This document shows, piece after piece, positions 1 through 9,929 of a stretch of DNA of 64,000 bases. The position numbers and the translations under genes are program-made. The notes under the pieces are model-generated. The model was not told where the DNA came from. It made no database searches and was given only the letters and a program-made list of their open reading frames with translations. The stretch spans positions 310,001 through 374,000 of the forward strand of contig JAESUZ010003090.1 in NCBI GenBank assembly GCA_017311185.1, in the 5' to 3' direction. Each line of letters begins with the position of its first letter. The stretch's first letter is position 1. Source of the DNA: Proteles cristata cristata. Lineage: Eukaryota > Chordata > Mammalia > Carnivora > Hyaenidae.

Positions 1-163
1 CTAAGAAGTATTTCACATCTTCCGCTAATATACTTAGATGAGTTGGTATGAAAGAATACAAGAACCACAAATAATTATGATACTTGACTCCAAGTTAAAT
101 ATTATCTAGATAAATGGATTAAATTCTAAATATATTAATGGACAGCAAAAGTAAACAAAAAGA

Positions 164-290
164 GGGGTGCCCAGCTGGTTCAGTCAGTATAGCATGCGAC
201 TCTTGATCTCAGGGTCATGAGCTCAAGTTCCATGTTGGGTATGGTGCCTACTTAAAAAAAAGGGGAAAAAAAGATATTTAACTTTAAAAA
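164..290 (+). repeat. old CAN-SINE, short form
   Basis: Diverged SINE with head GGGGTGCCCAGCTGGTTCAG, the older 'GCATGCGACTCTTGATCTC' body and an A-rich tail. It lacks the long pyrimidine-rich segment of later copies. GTAAA-CAAAAA-like sequence on both sides suggests a decayed target-site duplication. Confidence 0.75.
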
Positions 291-799
291 AAAGTAAATA
301 ACAAAAAAATTAAAGTCATTAAGGGATTCAACCAATGTGGTCATTATCGATTTTTCTCGGACAAATTTCAGTAAAAGTAGAAGGAACAATAAGATAAATA
401 AACATAGTTCATTAAATAAGTTCACCTGTTAGAAACATAATATTTCCTAATTTTCTAAAAATTGTGCCAGAATCATTTGCAAAGTCAGGAAAATAATGTC
501 TTAATTTCAATTATCAAAACCAATCTGTCATAAAAATCAGTGGTTTTCAAGTTATACTCTCCTCAGCATGACAGTATATTATAAGAGCACAAAACTGGAA
601 ATGTATTAAATATCCAATAAAAAAGTGAAATGATGTTAAATTGATATACTCATAAGATGTAATAATTTAGCTACTGAAGATGTTTTTCTGGAATTTTATA
701 GAATAATCTTTCCTTATTCATTAACAGTAAGGAAAAAGTAAGAATACTATGAGTATCTTTTTATCTTATGGCCTTATTTTATAATTTGCTAAGTTAATT

Positions 800-1061
800 T
801 TTTTGAGATAGCTGTAATAATAAATAATACAGAAATCCCATTTCTCCTTACCCAGTTTCTCCCAATGGTAACGTCTTGTAAAATTATAGTACAATATCAA
901 CACCAGGACACTGACATTAATACAATCTATTTTCTTATTCAGAGTCCCCAGTTTTACTGTATTTATTCACAGTGGTGTGTGTGTTTCACTTCTATATGAT
1001 TTATCATATATATAGGTTCATGTACCCACCACCTAGTCAAGATACAAAATAGTTCTATCAC
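800..1061 (-). repeat. old L1 (L1ME-like) 3' fragment
   Basis: The text runs like the antisense of an L1ME 3' region (GTACCCACCACC, TAGTCAAGATACAAAATAG). It is cut at about 1062 by a younger L1 copy and resumes near 1585-1615. Family assignment is from memory of the consensus style. Confidence 0.5.
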
Positions 1062-1583
1062 ATCAACAATAGCCAAATGGAGTTTGAGAGAGCCCAAACG
1101 TCCATAAACTGGTGACTGGATAAAGAAGATATGATGTATATGTACATATATATACATCTATGTAATGGAATATTACTCAGTCATCAAAAAGAATGAAATC
1201 TTGCCGTTTACAATGATGTGGATGGAGCTAGAATGTATTATGTTAAGTGAAATAAGTCATTCAGAGAAAGACAAATACTGTATGACTTCACTCATAGGTG
1301 AAATATAAGAAACAAAACAGATGAACATATGGGGTGGGGAGAAGAAAAGGAAACAAACCATAAGAGACTCTTAATGATAGGAAACAAACCATGGGTTGAC
1401 GGAGGGAGGTGGGTGGGAGATGGGCTAAATAGGTGATGGGTAATAAGGAGGGCACTTGTGATGAGCATTGGGTGTTGTGTATAAGTGATAAAAATCATGG
1501 AATTCTACTCCTAAAACCAATATTGCACTGTATGCTAACTAAAATTTAAATTTAAAAAAAAAAAGGAAGGAAAAAACCCCAAG
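1062..1583 (+). mobile_element. 5'-truncated carnivore L1, 3' end
   Basis: About 500 bases of the end of L1 ORF2 and its 3' UTR in sense orientation: 'TGGAATATTACTCAGTCAT', 'GTGAAATAAGTCATTCAGAG', the G-rich 3' UTR, then an A-rich tail near 1550-1575. A duplicated target (AAAATAGTTCTATCA at about 1046; AAAACAGTTCTATCA at about 1588) flanks it, so it inserted into the older L1ME. No intact ORF remains. Confidence 0.85.
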
Positions 1584-1624
1584 AAACAAAACAGTTCTAT
1601 CAACATAAAAATTCCTCCTATTAC

Positions 1625-1829
1625 CCTTTTTTAAATTGATTGATTGATTGATTGATTATGGGGGAGAGGGGCAGAGCCGTAGAGGGGCAGAGAGAGAGAA
1701 TCTTAAGTAGGTTCCATGCTCAGCTTGGAGCCCAACACAGGGCTGGAATGTCACAACTGTGAGATCATGACATGACCTGAGCTACAATCAAGAGACAGAC
1801 GCTTAACCAACTGCACTACCCAGGCACTA
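1625..1829 (-). repeat. old CAN-SINE
   Basis: Reverse-oriented SINE: tail with a short (TTGA)n run near 1637-1656, then GAGAGGGGCAGAG, CTGTGAGATCATGAC and a degraded head ending in ACTACCCAGGCA. Confidence 0.8.
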
Positions 1830-1847
1830 CCCTCCTGTTACTCTTTT

Positions 1848-2065
1848 TTTTTTTTTTAAATGTTTTATTTATTTCTAGGAGAGAGAGAGGGAGACAGCGT
1901 GAGCAGGGAGGGTCAGAGAGAGAGGGAGTCACAGACTGAAACAGGCTCCAGGCTCCAAGCTGGCAGTCAGCACAGAGCCCGACGCGGGGCCCGAACCCAC
2001 GAACTGCGAGATCATGACCCAAGCGAAAGTTGGACGCCCAACCGACTAAGCCACCCAGGCGCCCC
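1848..2065 (-). mobile_element. young CAN-SINE with intact target duplication
   Basis: Full-length reverse copy with the young-subfamily marks: TTTCTAGGAGAGAGAG at the tail side and AAGCGAAAGT near the head, ending AGGCGCCCC. The 17-base target CCTCCTGTTACTCTTTT is present at 1831-1847 and again at 2064-2080 without a mismatch. Confidence 0.95.
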
Positions 2066-2084
2066 TCCTGTTACTCTTTTATAA

Positions 2085-2865
2085 TCACATTCTTTTCTTA
2101 TAGCTTTTTGTATTTTACTTGTTTTCAGTAATTGTGTATTCATTCAGTACATCTTTATTAAACTATGTGCAAAATACTCTTTTTGGATATAATTCAAATT
2201 GCGTTAATTATTTTTAACAGTTTGTAAAAGCAATTTTTCAAAAGACAAGGTTATCTTTCAACCCAATTTTAATGCAGATATATGAAAAAATTTAACTAAG
2301 AAATATTACTAAAAAAAGGTGTTACTAACTGAAAAGTCACTTTGGGAATACATATAGAGCACATTGATTAATTCCAGGAAAACTGTGGTATTAAGTATAC
2401 AACATTTCAGTATTATATTATCATAATCTGATTAGCTTTTAGGGAGAGTTAGGTAATAAAATTATAGTAATTCCCAAAGAAAACTTTATAATAAAGATTT
2501 ACAAAATGAACTAGGTTTGTTCTTCACTTACAATTCAAACAAGTACACAGATTTAGTGGATTTTCTTCCAATACGTTTTTATAGAGGGCTTTACATAAAA
2601 AGGACTATTCAAAGGATACAACTCAAGACATAAGAGTATTCAAATGTCTTAAAAGTGTTCCCAAATTAAAACATCTGCCATTCAAAAGAAATTGTTAAAA
2701 AAAAATTAAAAGACAAACCAAAAACTGAAAGAAACCATTTACAAAACACCTGATAAGGACTTGTATTTGAAAGTTAAAAAACAAACAAACAAAAAAACCT
2801 TTAGAGTAAGAAGCCAAACAATCCAATAGAAAAGAACAAAAATTTGATCTGAGACCTTACAAGAA
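2085..2865. other. AT-rich intron sequence, no gene seen
   Basis: No recognised exon or clear repeat. Strongly AT-rich with A-runs near 2690-2790. Some of it may be unrecognised old L1 upstream of the fragment that follows. Confidence 0.5.
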
Positions 2866-3340
2866 AATATTCAAATATAATAAACACATGAAAAGGTGAT
2901 TAAAATCATTAGTCACCATGAAAATGCAAATTGAAACCACAATGAGATACCATTACATATCCACTAGAAGTACTAAAAAAAATTTTAGAAAGTAAAAATA
3001 AATAAAATAAAAAGATCAACTGGAACTTTTATACATTGCTGGAAAGTATGCAAAATGGCACAGCCAATTTGGAAAAGTTTGGCAGTTTCACACAAAGTTA
3101 AACAGAAACTTATCATATGACTCAGCAATTATTCTCCCATATATTTATCCAAGAGAATGAAACCATATGAATACTCAAAGATCTGTATGCAAACATTCAG
3201 AAGAACTCTGTTCATAATAGCCAAAAACTGGAAACTCAAATGTCCACCAAATGGTGAATGAATAAATTCTACCACATTAACCAATAAAAAGAAGCAACTG
3301 ACAATACATACAAAACGGATAAACCTCAAATATGTTTTTT

Positions 3341-3548
3341 TTTTAATGTTTTATTTATTTTTAGGAGAGAGAGAGACAGCGTGAGCAGGGGAGGGTCAGA
3401 GAGAGAGGGAGTCACAGACTGAAACAGGCTCCTGGTTCTGAGCCGGCAGTCAGCACAGAGCCCGACGCGGGGCTCGAACCCACGAACCGCGAGATCATGA
3501 CCTAAGCGAAAGTTGGACACTTAACCGACTAAGCCACCCAGGCGCCCC
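3341..3548 (-). mobile_element. young CAN-SINE inside L1
   Basis: Full-length reverse copy with TTTTTAGGAGAGAGAG, CGAACCGCGAGATCATGACC and head AGGCGCCCC. CAAATATGTTTTTTT flanks both sides (from 3327 and from 3548). It splits the L1M fragment. Confidence 0.95.
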
Positions 3549-3608
3549 AAATATGTTTTTTTAAGTAAAAAAAAAAAAGCCAGACATTAAAAACACTATA
3601 TCATTCCA

Positions 3609-3820
3609 GGGGCACCTGGGTGGCTCAGTAGATTAAGCATCCAACTTCGAATCAGGTCATGATCTAGCAGCTCACGAGTCCCAGCCCTGGGACGGACTCT
3701 GTGCTGACAGCTCAGAGCCTGGAGCCTGCTTAGGATTCCATGTCTCCCTCTCTCTCTGCCCCTTCCCCACTACTGATCTCTCTTTCTCTAAAAAGTAACA
3801 TTAAAAAAAAAAAAAATTTT
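3609..3820 (+). mobile_element. CAN-SINE inside L1
   Basis: Forward SINE starting GGGGCACCTGGGTGGCTCAG and ending in an A-run. Target duplication AACACTATATCATTC / AACACTATATAATTC with one mismatch. Confidence 0.9.
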
Positions 3821-4110
3821 AACACTATATAATTCTATACAGACGATATTTTTAAAAACAACCAAAAAGGACAGAAAACAAATCAATGACTGCCAGAGGC
3901 TAGGGAGGGAATTGACAGCACAGGGGCAGAAAGAATTTTTTGTAGGGACAGAAATGTTCTGTATCTATACCGTGACTGTGGTAGTGGCTACATTTACGTA
4001 CACACCCGTCAAAACTCTTTAAACCATTCAGTTAAAAAGGTAAATTTATTATATGTAAATTATACTCTGATAAACGTGACCAAAGAAAAATCCCAAATAA
4101 AGAAATTAAA

Positions 4111-4327
4111 GGGGCGACTGGGTAGCTCAGTCGGTTAAGCGTCGGACTTTGGCTCAGGTCATGATCTCATGGTTCGTGGGTTCGATCCCTGCATCAGGCT
4201 CTGTGCTAACAGCCAGCTCAGAGCCTAGAGCCTGTTTCAGATTCTGTATCTCCCTCTCTCTCTGACCCTCCCCTGCTCATGCTGTCTCTCTCTCAGAAAT
4301 AAATAAAACATTTAAAAAGAATTTTTT
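4111..4327 (+). mobile_element. CAN-SINE
   Basis: Forward SINE with head GGGGCGACTGGGTAGCTCAG, B-box-like GGTTCGATCCC and tail AAATAAATAAAACATTT. AAAGAAATTA occurs on both sides. Confidence 0.9.
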
Positions 4328-4420
4328 AAAGAAATTATAATAAAGTCATACATTTTACTCTCCAAATTCTATAATTTATAAAAGCTTCTGGATTCTGTGA
4401 CCTAAAAAAATCATCTTCCC

Positions 4421-4505
4421 TGGGGTGCCTGGCTGGTTCAGTCTGTAGAGCCATGGGACTCCTGATCTACAGGTTTACTTAAGAGTTAGGGTTTACTTAA
4501 GAAAA
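4421..4505 (+). repeat. old CAN-SINE fragment
   Basis: Short-form SINE (GGGGTGCCTGGCTGGTTCAG ... GTTTACTTAAG) whose tail is the insertion site of the SINE at 4517. Confidence 0.7.
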
Positions 4506-4516
4506 TGAAAAATAAT

Positions 4517-4742
4517 GGGGCACCTGGGTGGTTCAGTTGGTTAAGAGTCCAACCTCAGCTCAGGTCATGATCTCATGGTTCGTGGGTTGGAGCCTCGCAT
4601 CGGGCTCTGTGCTGACAGATAGCTCAGAGCCTGGAGCCTGCTTCAGATTCTGTACCTCCCTCTCTCTCTGACCCTCCCCTGCTCACACTGTCTCTCTCAG
4701 AAATAAATAAAAAATAACATTTAAGAACTGTTTTAAAAAAAG
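4517..4742 (+). mobile_element. CAN-SINE with clear target duplication
   Basis: Forward SINE beginning GGGGCACCTGGGTGGTTCAG. AAGAAAATGAAAAATAA precedes it (about 4499-4515) and is repeated after the tail (about 4744). Confidence 0.92.
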
Positions 4743-4744
4743 AA

Positions 4745-5525
4745 AGAAAATGAAAAATAAAAAGTAATCTCCCCTTTCCCTGCTATGGGGTGGTGAATGG
4801 GGTGAGGTGGGGGTTGTCAGAACCCAAATGAACCAAGGAAGGAGTCCATGTGGGAAGGATAATTCAAAAATGTTCTCAGTTCAAGTACTAGAAGAAGGGT
4901 GTCAATGCAGAGAGGCAACCTGGCTTGGGGCACAAGGTGTGAACAGAGTGAAGAGGATGTCTTCACATGAAAGCAGCCCAGTGTGGGGTATCAGAGCCTA
5001 AGGTGGGTGAGAAACATATCCACAAACAATGCGGAAGCTGATATGGAGATTCAGAGTAGGTTGAGGAAGGTGTCCCTATATTACAATATCCTGGTATGGG
5101 CTGTTAGATCCTGAGAGGGGTAGCAGAGTGGGAGAGATGGAAGGAAGAATGAGCAGAGAAAGAAAGGCATCCAGGAGAGAAGAAGGGGTGGTAGCAAGTA
5201 TGAAAGACTGGTCAAATACAAGAGAATTAAGTATATTAAGGATAATGGAAACCAGATTTCTCACTATCAAAGAAGAGTATTACAAATATGAAACAGAAAA
5301 AGTAAAAACTAGAATGAACCCTGGAGTGTTGTACTGAAAGTAGAGGTTAGTGTAAGCTCATCAATTTCAATATATACAGATCAATAAAAATAGCTGTAAA
5401 TGTGTTTCTGTACATACATCTATGTATCCCCCAGCTTCATCCATTAAGAAGGTCTGAGAACACTAACAACCCAACACCAACAAAAATACTAGCACTGAGA
5501 TCTTAGCGTCAAAATGTCATTCTCA
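4745..5525. other. intron sequence, no gene seen
   Basis: Purine-rich unique-looking sequence (for example about 5100-5200). Short ORFs exist on both strands but have no recognisable family, start context or splice support. It may be part of an ancient L1 5' region; I cannot assign it. Confidence 0.4.
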
Positions 5526-6004
5526 GGGGCGCCTGGGTGGCTCTGTCAGTTAAGCGTCCAACTTCGAGTCAGGTCAAGATTTGATGAGTTCATGAGATTT
5601 CAACAGTTCATGAGTTCAAGCCCCACTTCAGGCTCTGCATTGACAGCTCCAAGCATAGAGCTTGCTTTGGATTCTGTTTCCCTCTCTTTCTGACCCTCCC
5701 CCATTCATGCTTGCTCTCCCGCGCACGCACTCACACGCACGCTCTCTCTCTCTCTCAAAAATAAATAAACACTGGGGCGCCTGAGTGGCTCAGTTGGTTC
5801 GATGACCGGCTTCGGCTCAGGTCATGATCTCACTATTCGTGGGTTCGAGCCCCGCGTCGGGCTCTGTGCTGACAGCTAGCTCAGAGCCTGGAGCCTGTCT
5901 TCAGATTCTGTGTCTCCCTCTCTCTCTGACCCTCCCCTGCTCACACTCACTCAGAAATAAATAAATAAACATTTTTAAAAATTAAATAAACATTGAAAAA
6001 AATT
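5526..6004 (+). mobile_element. CAN-SINE whose tail was hit by another SINE
   Basis: Outer forward SINE: body 5526-5773, tail resumed at about 5975-6004. Its target AAAATGTCATTCTCAG-like repeat lies at about 5510-5525 and 6005-6020. The body carries an extra segment around 5580-5620 (repeated 'TTCATGAG'), making it longer than usual. Confidence 0.88.
5774..5974 (+). mobile_element. CAN-SINE nested in SINE tail
   Basis: Forward SINE starting GGGGCGCCTGAGTGGCTCAG with CGTGGGTTCGAGCCCCGCG, inserted in the AATAAACA tail of the SINE at 5526. Confidence 0.9.
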
Positions 6005-6019
6005 GAAAATGTCATTTCT

Positions 6020-6448
6020 GGGGCACCGAGGTGGCTCAGTCAGTTAAGTGTCTGACTCCTGATTTTGGCTCAGGTCATGGTCTCAGGGTCATGAGATTAA
6101 AGCCCCACGTCCAGCTCTGCATGGACAGTGTGGAGCCTGCTTCGGATTCTTTCTTTTTTTTTTTAATTTTTTTTTTAATGTTTTATTTATTTCTAGGAGA
6201 GAGAGAGAGAGACAGCGTGAGCAGGGGAGGGTCAGAGAGAGGGAGTCACAGACAGAAACAGGCTCCAGGCTCTGAGCTGGCAGTCAGCACAGAGCCCGAC
6301 GCGGGGCTCGAACCCACGAACCGCGAGATCATGACCTAAGCGAAAGTCGGACGCTTAACCGACTAAGCCACCCAGGCGCCCCTCGGATTCTTTCTTTCCT
6401 TCTCTCTCTTTCTCCCTCAAAAGTAAACAAACTTAAAAAAAAAAAAAA
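6020..6448 (+). mobile_element. CAN-SINE split by an opposite-strand SINE
   Basis: Forward SINE (head GGGGCACCGAGGTGGCTCAG) whose body stops at about 6156 and resumes at 6383 as CTTTCTTTCCTTCTCTC with an A-run ending at 6448. It sits on the same GTCATTCTC-like target as the preceding SINE. Confidence 0.9.
6157..6382 (-). mobile_element. young CAN-SINE nested in SINE
   Basis: Full-length reverse copy ending AGGCGCCCC. TCGGATTCTTTCTTT occurs just before (from about 6142) and just after (from 6383), a clean target duplication inside the older forward SINE. Confidence 0.95.
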
Positions 6449-6701
6449 GTCATTCTCCACTAAAAGGATTCGGGGATCCCGAGAGAAACAGCCAATTGCA
6501 GGACTAAGGCAGGTATAGTATAGGATAAACTTTCTCATGCCAAGAAGTAAAGACATGCTCAAAGAATGATGGGGACATGTCATTAAGACATAGAAGCCAG
6601 ACTGAATGGGTTCTCACTGGCCAAATGAGAAACAATCTAAACATCAAAATAAACAGTAACAGAATATAATCCATTTTAAAAAAAAAAAAAACCCTTCATA
6701 C

Positions 6702-6925
6702 GGAGGTGCCTAAGTGGCTCCATTGGTTAAGCATCTGACTTTGGCTCAGGTCATGATCTCAGGATTTGTGAGTTAAAAGCCCATGTTGGGCTCTGTGCTG
6801 ACAGCTCAGAGCCTGAAGCCTGCTTTGGATTCTGTGTCTCCCTCTCTCTCTCTCTGCCCCTCCCCTGTTCACGCTTTCTCTCTCTCTCAAATATGAATAA
6901 ACATTTAAAAAATTGTTTTTAAATA
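6702..6925 (+). repeat. CAN-SINE
   Basis: Forward, moderately diverged copy starting GGAGGTGCCTAAGTGGCTCC with a (CT)n-rich middle and tail AATAAACATTTAAAAAATTG. Confidence 0.88.
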
Positions 6926-7231
6926 AAAATTTCCCACTAAAGGAAGTTATTAGAAGAGTAATAGTGAAAGGAGCAGTTGACTGAGAGTGGGCAGAACAAT
7001 GACATTCTGACGCTACAGATGGCTGTAACCATCAACAAAACACAATCTCAGCATCTCCTCTGAAAGACTGCAGGGACTATCAGCTGCTATATAAAATTCC
7101 TTGCAAATGTGCAACTGGAATTACCCTGAAACACATGTGTTTTCCAGTTCAATTAATTACATTAATCGAATTACAGTAATGCGAAGAAATGTAAATACAG
7201 AAATAAACTTGCACGAACCCTGAATTTTCTT

Positions 7232-7436
7232 TTTTTTTTTTTTTTTCTAGGAGAGAGGAAGACAGAGTGAACAGGGGAGGGTCAGAGAGAGAGGGAGTTA
7301 CAGACTCTGAAATAGGCTCCAGGCTCTGAGCCGGCAGTCAGCACAGAGCCCGACGCGGGGCTCGAAACCACGAACTGCAAGATCATGACCTAAGCGAAAG
7401 TCGGACGCTCAACCGACTAAGCCACCCAGGTGCCCC
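7232..7436 (-). mobile_element. young CAN-SINE with 20-base target duplication
   Basis: Reverse copy with CTAGGAGAGAGG, GACGCGGGGCTCGAA and head CAGGTGCCCC. The flanking 20-base target at 7212-7231 is repeated at 7436-7455 with a single mismatch. Confidence 0.95.
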
Positions 7437-8321
7437 ACGAACCCAGAATTTTCTTAAGTTGCAAAAGTCCAAAGATGAAATCAAAATACAAAGCATTTGC
7501 CAAACTGTTCCTTATGAAGAAAACTTTGCGATGAATTAAATGATTAAAAGATGCATTAAACACTGCGTGCCAATTATACTCAAAAAAACTTTTTTAATCC
7601 AAAAAAAATTTTTTAATCACATATTAACATTAAACAAGACCTTCGGCGGTCGGCTGGCTGTCCTTACTTAAAAGATAGTGCTCAAACACTCTCAAATGAC
7701 TATCATATCTTGTCTTGAAAGAACAGGGAGCATTTCCTAGAAACGTTTAAAACTGCAGGGACCCCTTTCCCCGGTACCACCCGTTCACTGAGGCGGTGAC
7801 CAGACAGGCCTCTGACATCGAAGGGGTGAGGTAGCAGGGGACTCCCTCAGCATTTCCTTTTGGAGAGGACAGCCCCCCTGCGTCACTCGTTACTCACTCA
7901 GGATGCTGGGCAGAAGTTTATCCCCGAGGAACCTAACACAGTTGGCTCCTGCCCTCCCAGCCCTGAGATCCTGGCTCAATCCCGCGGGCACCAGGGCGCT
8001 GCCCCTGGTACCCGGCCTCCTGCAGAGCGAGGGTCGTAACACCCAGACCCGCCCCCAGCTGGCCCAGCTGGGCCTCCCTGGGCCCCCGCGGGCGCGGCCT
8101 CTTCCCCTTTTTCTCCCCTCCCCCTCCCCTCGTGCTGGTCCCTCACGCCCACCGCGAGGCTCAGCCCAGCCACGAAGGCCGGACACCGACCGCCGGCTCC
8201 GCCGCGGCCCAGCCCGGCCCTCCCCGCCTCCTGGCTGCGACGCCCAGAGCCCACTGGACAGCAGCCGGGGGGGGGACGGGGGCGGGGAGGCCCGGGGGCG
8301 GCGCCCGCCCCACACCCTTAC

Positions 8322-8376
8322 CTGGCTTCTCGTGGTCATAACCTACTACGATGAAGTAGTCGGCCAGCCGGGCCAT
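8322..8376 (-). CDS. SBF2: SBF2 (MTMR13) first coding exon, partial gene
   Basis: Reading the minus strand from the ATG at 8376 gives MARLADYFIVVGYDHEKP plus one base of a glycine codon, then donor G|GTAAGGG (GT at 8321-8320), so the intron is phase 1. This matches the N-terminus of SET-binding factor 2/MTMR13 as I know it. SBF2 is a large cytoplasmic and endosomal protein: tripartite DENN domain, GRAM/PH-like region, catalytically dead myotubularin phosphatase domain and C-terminal PH domain. It acts as a Rab exchange factor and pairs with MTMR2 in phosphoinositide turnover; loss in humans causes Charcot-Marie-Tooth type 4B2. These 18 residues begin the upstream DENN segment. The frame stays open upstream of this ATG, but that part is probably above the transcription start. 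The remaining exons lie beyond the left edge. Confidence 0.92.
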
Positions 8377-8503
8377 GGCCGCCACCGCCGCGCCCGGTAA
8401 GCAGGTGCCCGTCGCCGCCCTCGCCGCCGCCGCCCACCGGGCCCAGGAGGGCTCAGCATTTTCCCTGCAGCAGCAGTAGCGGCAGCGGCAGCACTTCAGC
8501 CAT
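8346..8503 (-). promoter_or_regulatory. SBF2: SBF2 leader with two upstream ORFs
   Basis: On the minus strand an ATG at 8503 in strong context (A at -3, G at +4) opens a 16-codon ORF, MAEVLPLPLLLLQGKC, that stops at 8453. A second ATG at 8459 is out of frame with SBF2 and reads across the SBF2 start to a TAG at 8348-8346. If transcription begins above 8503, both would be in the leader and would be expected to lower translation from the SBF2 start. The first ATG also lies in a YY1-like AACATGGC, so it could instead mark the transcription start. Confidence 0.5.
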
Positions 8504-9301
8504 GTTTGACAACCGAGGCGCACTGTGCGCCTGCGCCGCGCCGAGCGCCTGCTCCTCCCCGCCCCCACCCGCGCGGACACTCGGACCGGTGGCCAGCGGC
8601 GAGCCCACCCCAGGGCTCCCCAGGTCGCTCGGACTGCTGGATTTGCGGAGTGGGCGGCTGGGCGTATTCCCGCCACCACAGCCACTCCAGGGGGTTCACT
8701 TGGAAGCCTGGCTGCTCTTTCGTGGCCCACCTCCCCCTCCCCTATTTTTTAGCTAAGCGGAGAGTCCTTCCTTCCGCTTTCTCTATTCTTTCTTTTCGGA
8801 CCTCGGAAGAAGAGACAGGGATGGTTGAGGGGTCTCCTGGAAAGTTTGGTTCTTCCCCTCCCCCCTCTGCTCCCCTTCCAAAGACGAGATTCTCCCGCCC
8901 TCGACTGGAGCATGGAATTTGCACTGCCAGGGCTTTTGCTGCACGTTTCCTGTTTATGTTGTGCAGATGGGAATTTTAGGAACATGCCACCGAGCAGGCG
9001 GGGGAGAGAGAGGCTTTTGCGCAATCTTGAGGCGCCTCGTGCTTCAGTGCTGGGTGGGCTGGGGGCGGTTGGCCTGGGCTTCCCCCGGAGTGCCAGGTGG
9101 GGGTGGTTGGATTCCACCGAAGAACGCGGCATCCCCGGGATCCTCCTGAACTGGCCGGGTCCAGTACGGGATGAGGGAGGAGGCTTTGTCTCTCCCCAGG
9201 GAGCCCCTCCCGCCTCAGTTTTCTCCCCTCGCAGCGGTCCCAGGGCTCTTGCAGCAGGAGCAGGCGGTGGCTTCCAACATACCCACTCAAGCACGCAATA
9301 A

Positions 9302-9929
9302 AATGAATTTGTGCGTCTCATCCTACCTAGGGACTATCTAGGTCACTTTCTTTTTTTGCTGCTAGTATTGATCATTTCGAATTTGGCTAGTGAATCACCC
9401 AGATGAGTTTGTTTTGTCATTTGTATCTGAGAAAGTTTTAGTAGTCCTATAAGTTACAGGTGGTAGACTGAAGTTTTGGTAATCTCCATGTTTTGCAAAT
9501 GTGATCATCTTCATGGTTGCTTATCGCTACTCATTACTAATTGAGGACTTGACCCATACCATTTACATCTGTCTGGTATACAGTAGGTGCTTAACAAATT
9601 TTTTAATGAGTTTAATGAGTACCATTTCCCCTCAACTACCAACCGGAAGTTGCAATAGCTTGAACTTTGAATTCAGAGTCCAGAGAGTTGGAGTTTCAAT
9701 TTCTGAAAGTTTAATTGATCATTTCCTCTTACTGTGCCATACAAAAATTGAGAGGGTTGGGCTACAATGAAACTGAAATTCCCAAGAAGGAAGATGATAC
9801 CTCTAAGAATTTGTTTGCAAATTGCTTGTGGTCAAACGTAATCAGCCTAGAAGGTAACAGATTGATCTCGAGAATAATTAAACGAAAAATGCCTTAGACA
9901 CACCTCATGTAAGAATGAATCCTCTCTAT
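9302..9929. other. SBF2-ADM intergenic, no gene seen
   Basis: Unique-looking AT-rich sequence. The piece at about 9560-9610 (GTATACAGTAGGTGCTTAAC) resembles the end of a MIR or L2 copy. Short ORFs at 9501-9897 have no family resemblance. Confidence 0.5.

Larger units (their letters stand above)
2870..4085 (+). repeat. old L1 (L1M type) 3' part, split by two SINEs
   Basis: Sense-strand L1 ORF2 end ('AATGAGATACCATTACATAT', 'CAGCAATTATTCTCCCATAT', 'ATAATAGCCAAAAACTGGAA') continuing into a 3' UTR that ends near TTATACTCTGATAAACGTGACC. It is interrupted at 3341-3548 and 3609-3820 by SINEs, both with target duplications, and is full of stops and frameshifts. Confidence 0.8.
1..8321 (-). other. SBF2: SBF2 intron 1 (5' part, gene continues off left edge)
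   Basis: Everything left of the SBF2 exon 1 splice donor (GT at 8321-8320 on the minus strand, followed by AAGGG) is the beginning of SBF2 intron 1. I see no second SBF2 exon here. The DNA is AT-rich and filled with SINEs and L1 pieces listed separately. The remaining unique stretches (about 290-800, 2085-2865, 4745-5525, 6450-6700, 6926-7230, 7456-7860) show no exon-like or RNA-gene signal. That the intron extends to the window edge is inferred from the absence of exon 2 and from the known very large size of this gene. Confidence 0.85.
7860..9300. promoter_or_regulatory. SBF2: CpG island, SBF2 promoter
   Basis: GC content and CpG density rise sharply here against AT-rich flanks. The island covers SBF2 exon 1, its leader and the start of intron 1. 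There is no TATA box before the minus-strand leader, as is usual for CpG-island promoters. GCGCCTGCGCC at 8527-8537 resembles an NRF1 site, and GGGCGG-type boxes lie near 8650. A long G run (about 8267-8275) followed by more G runs to 8300 lies just inside the intron. Transcription start is probably near 8510-8560 (inference). Confidence 0.8.

Noticed and set aside
4111..4200. tRNA-like heads with A and B boxes in many SINEs as tRNA genes
   Set aside because: The heads derive from a tRNA but lack a foldable cloverleaf and continue into SINE bodies.
6170..6345. ORFs rich in GERE/RGSQ-type motifs repeated over the window
   Set aside because: The same peptide recurs wherever a SINE is read; translations of SINE DNA.
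7890..8400. 165- and 149-codon ORFs on both strands in the SBF2 island
   Set aside because: Proline/arginine-rich translations of CpG-island DNA lying mostly in SBF2 intron 1; no family.
8161..8730. 189-codon minus ORF containing the SBF2 start
   Set aside because: It is the SBF2 frame extended upstream through probable promoter DNA and downstream into intron 1. Only 8376-8322 is coding.
9296..9301. AATAAA at the end of the SBF2 island as a real poly(A) site
   Set aside because: A single hexamer without a supported transcript; mentioned only as part of a low-confidence finding.
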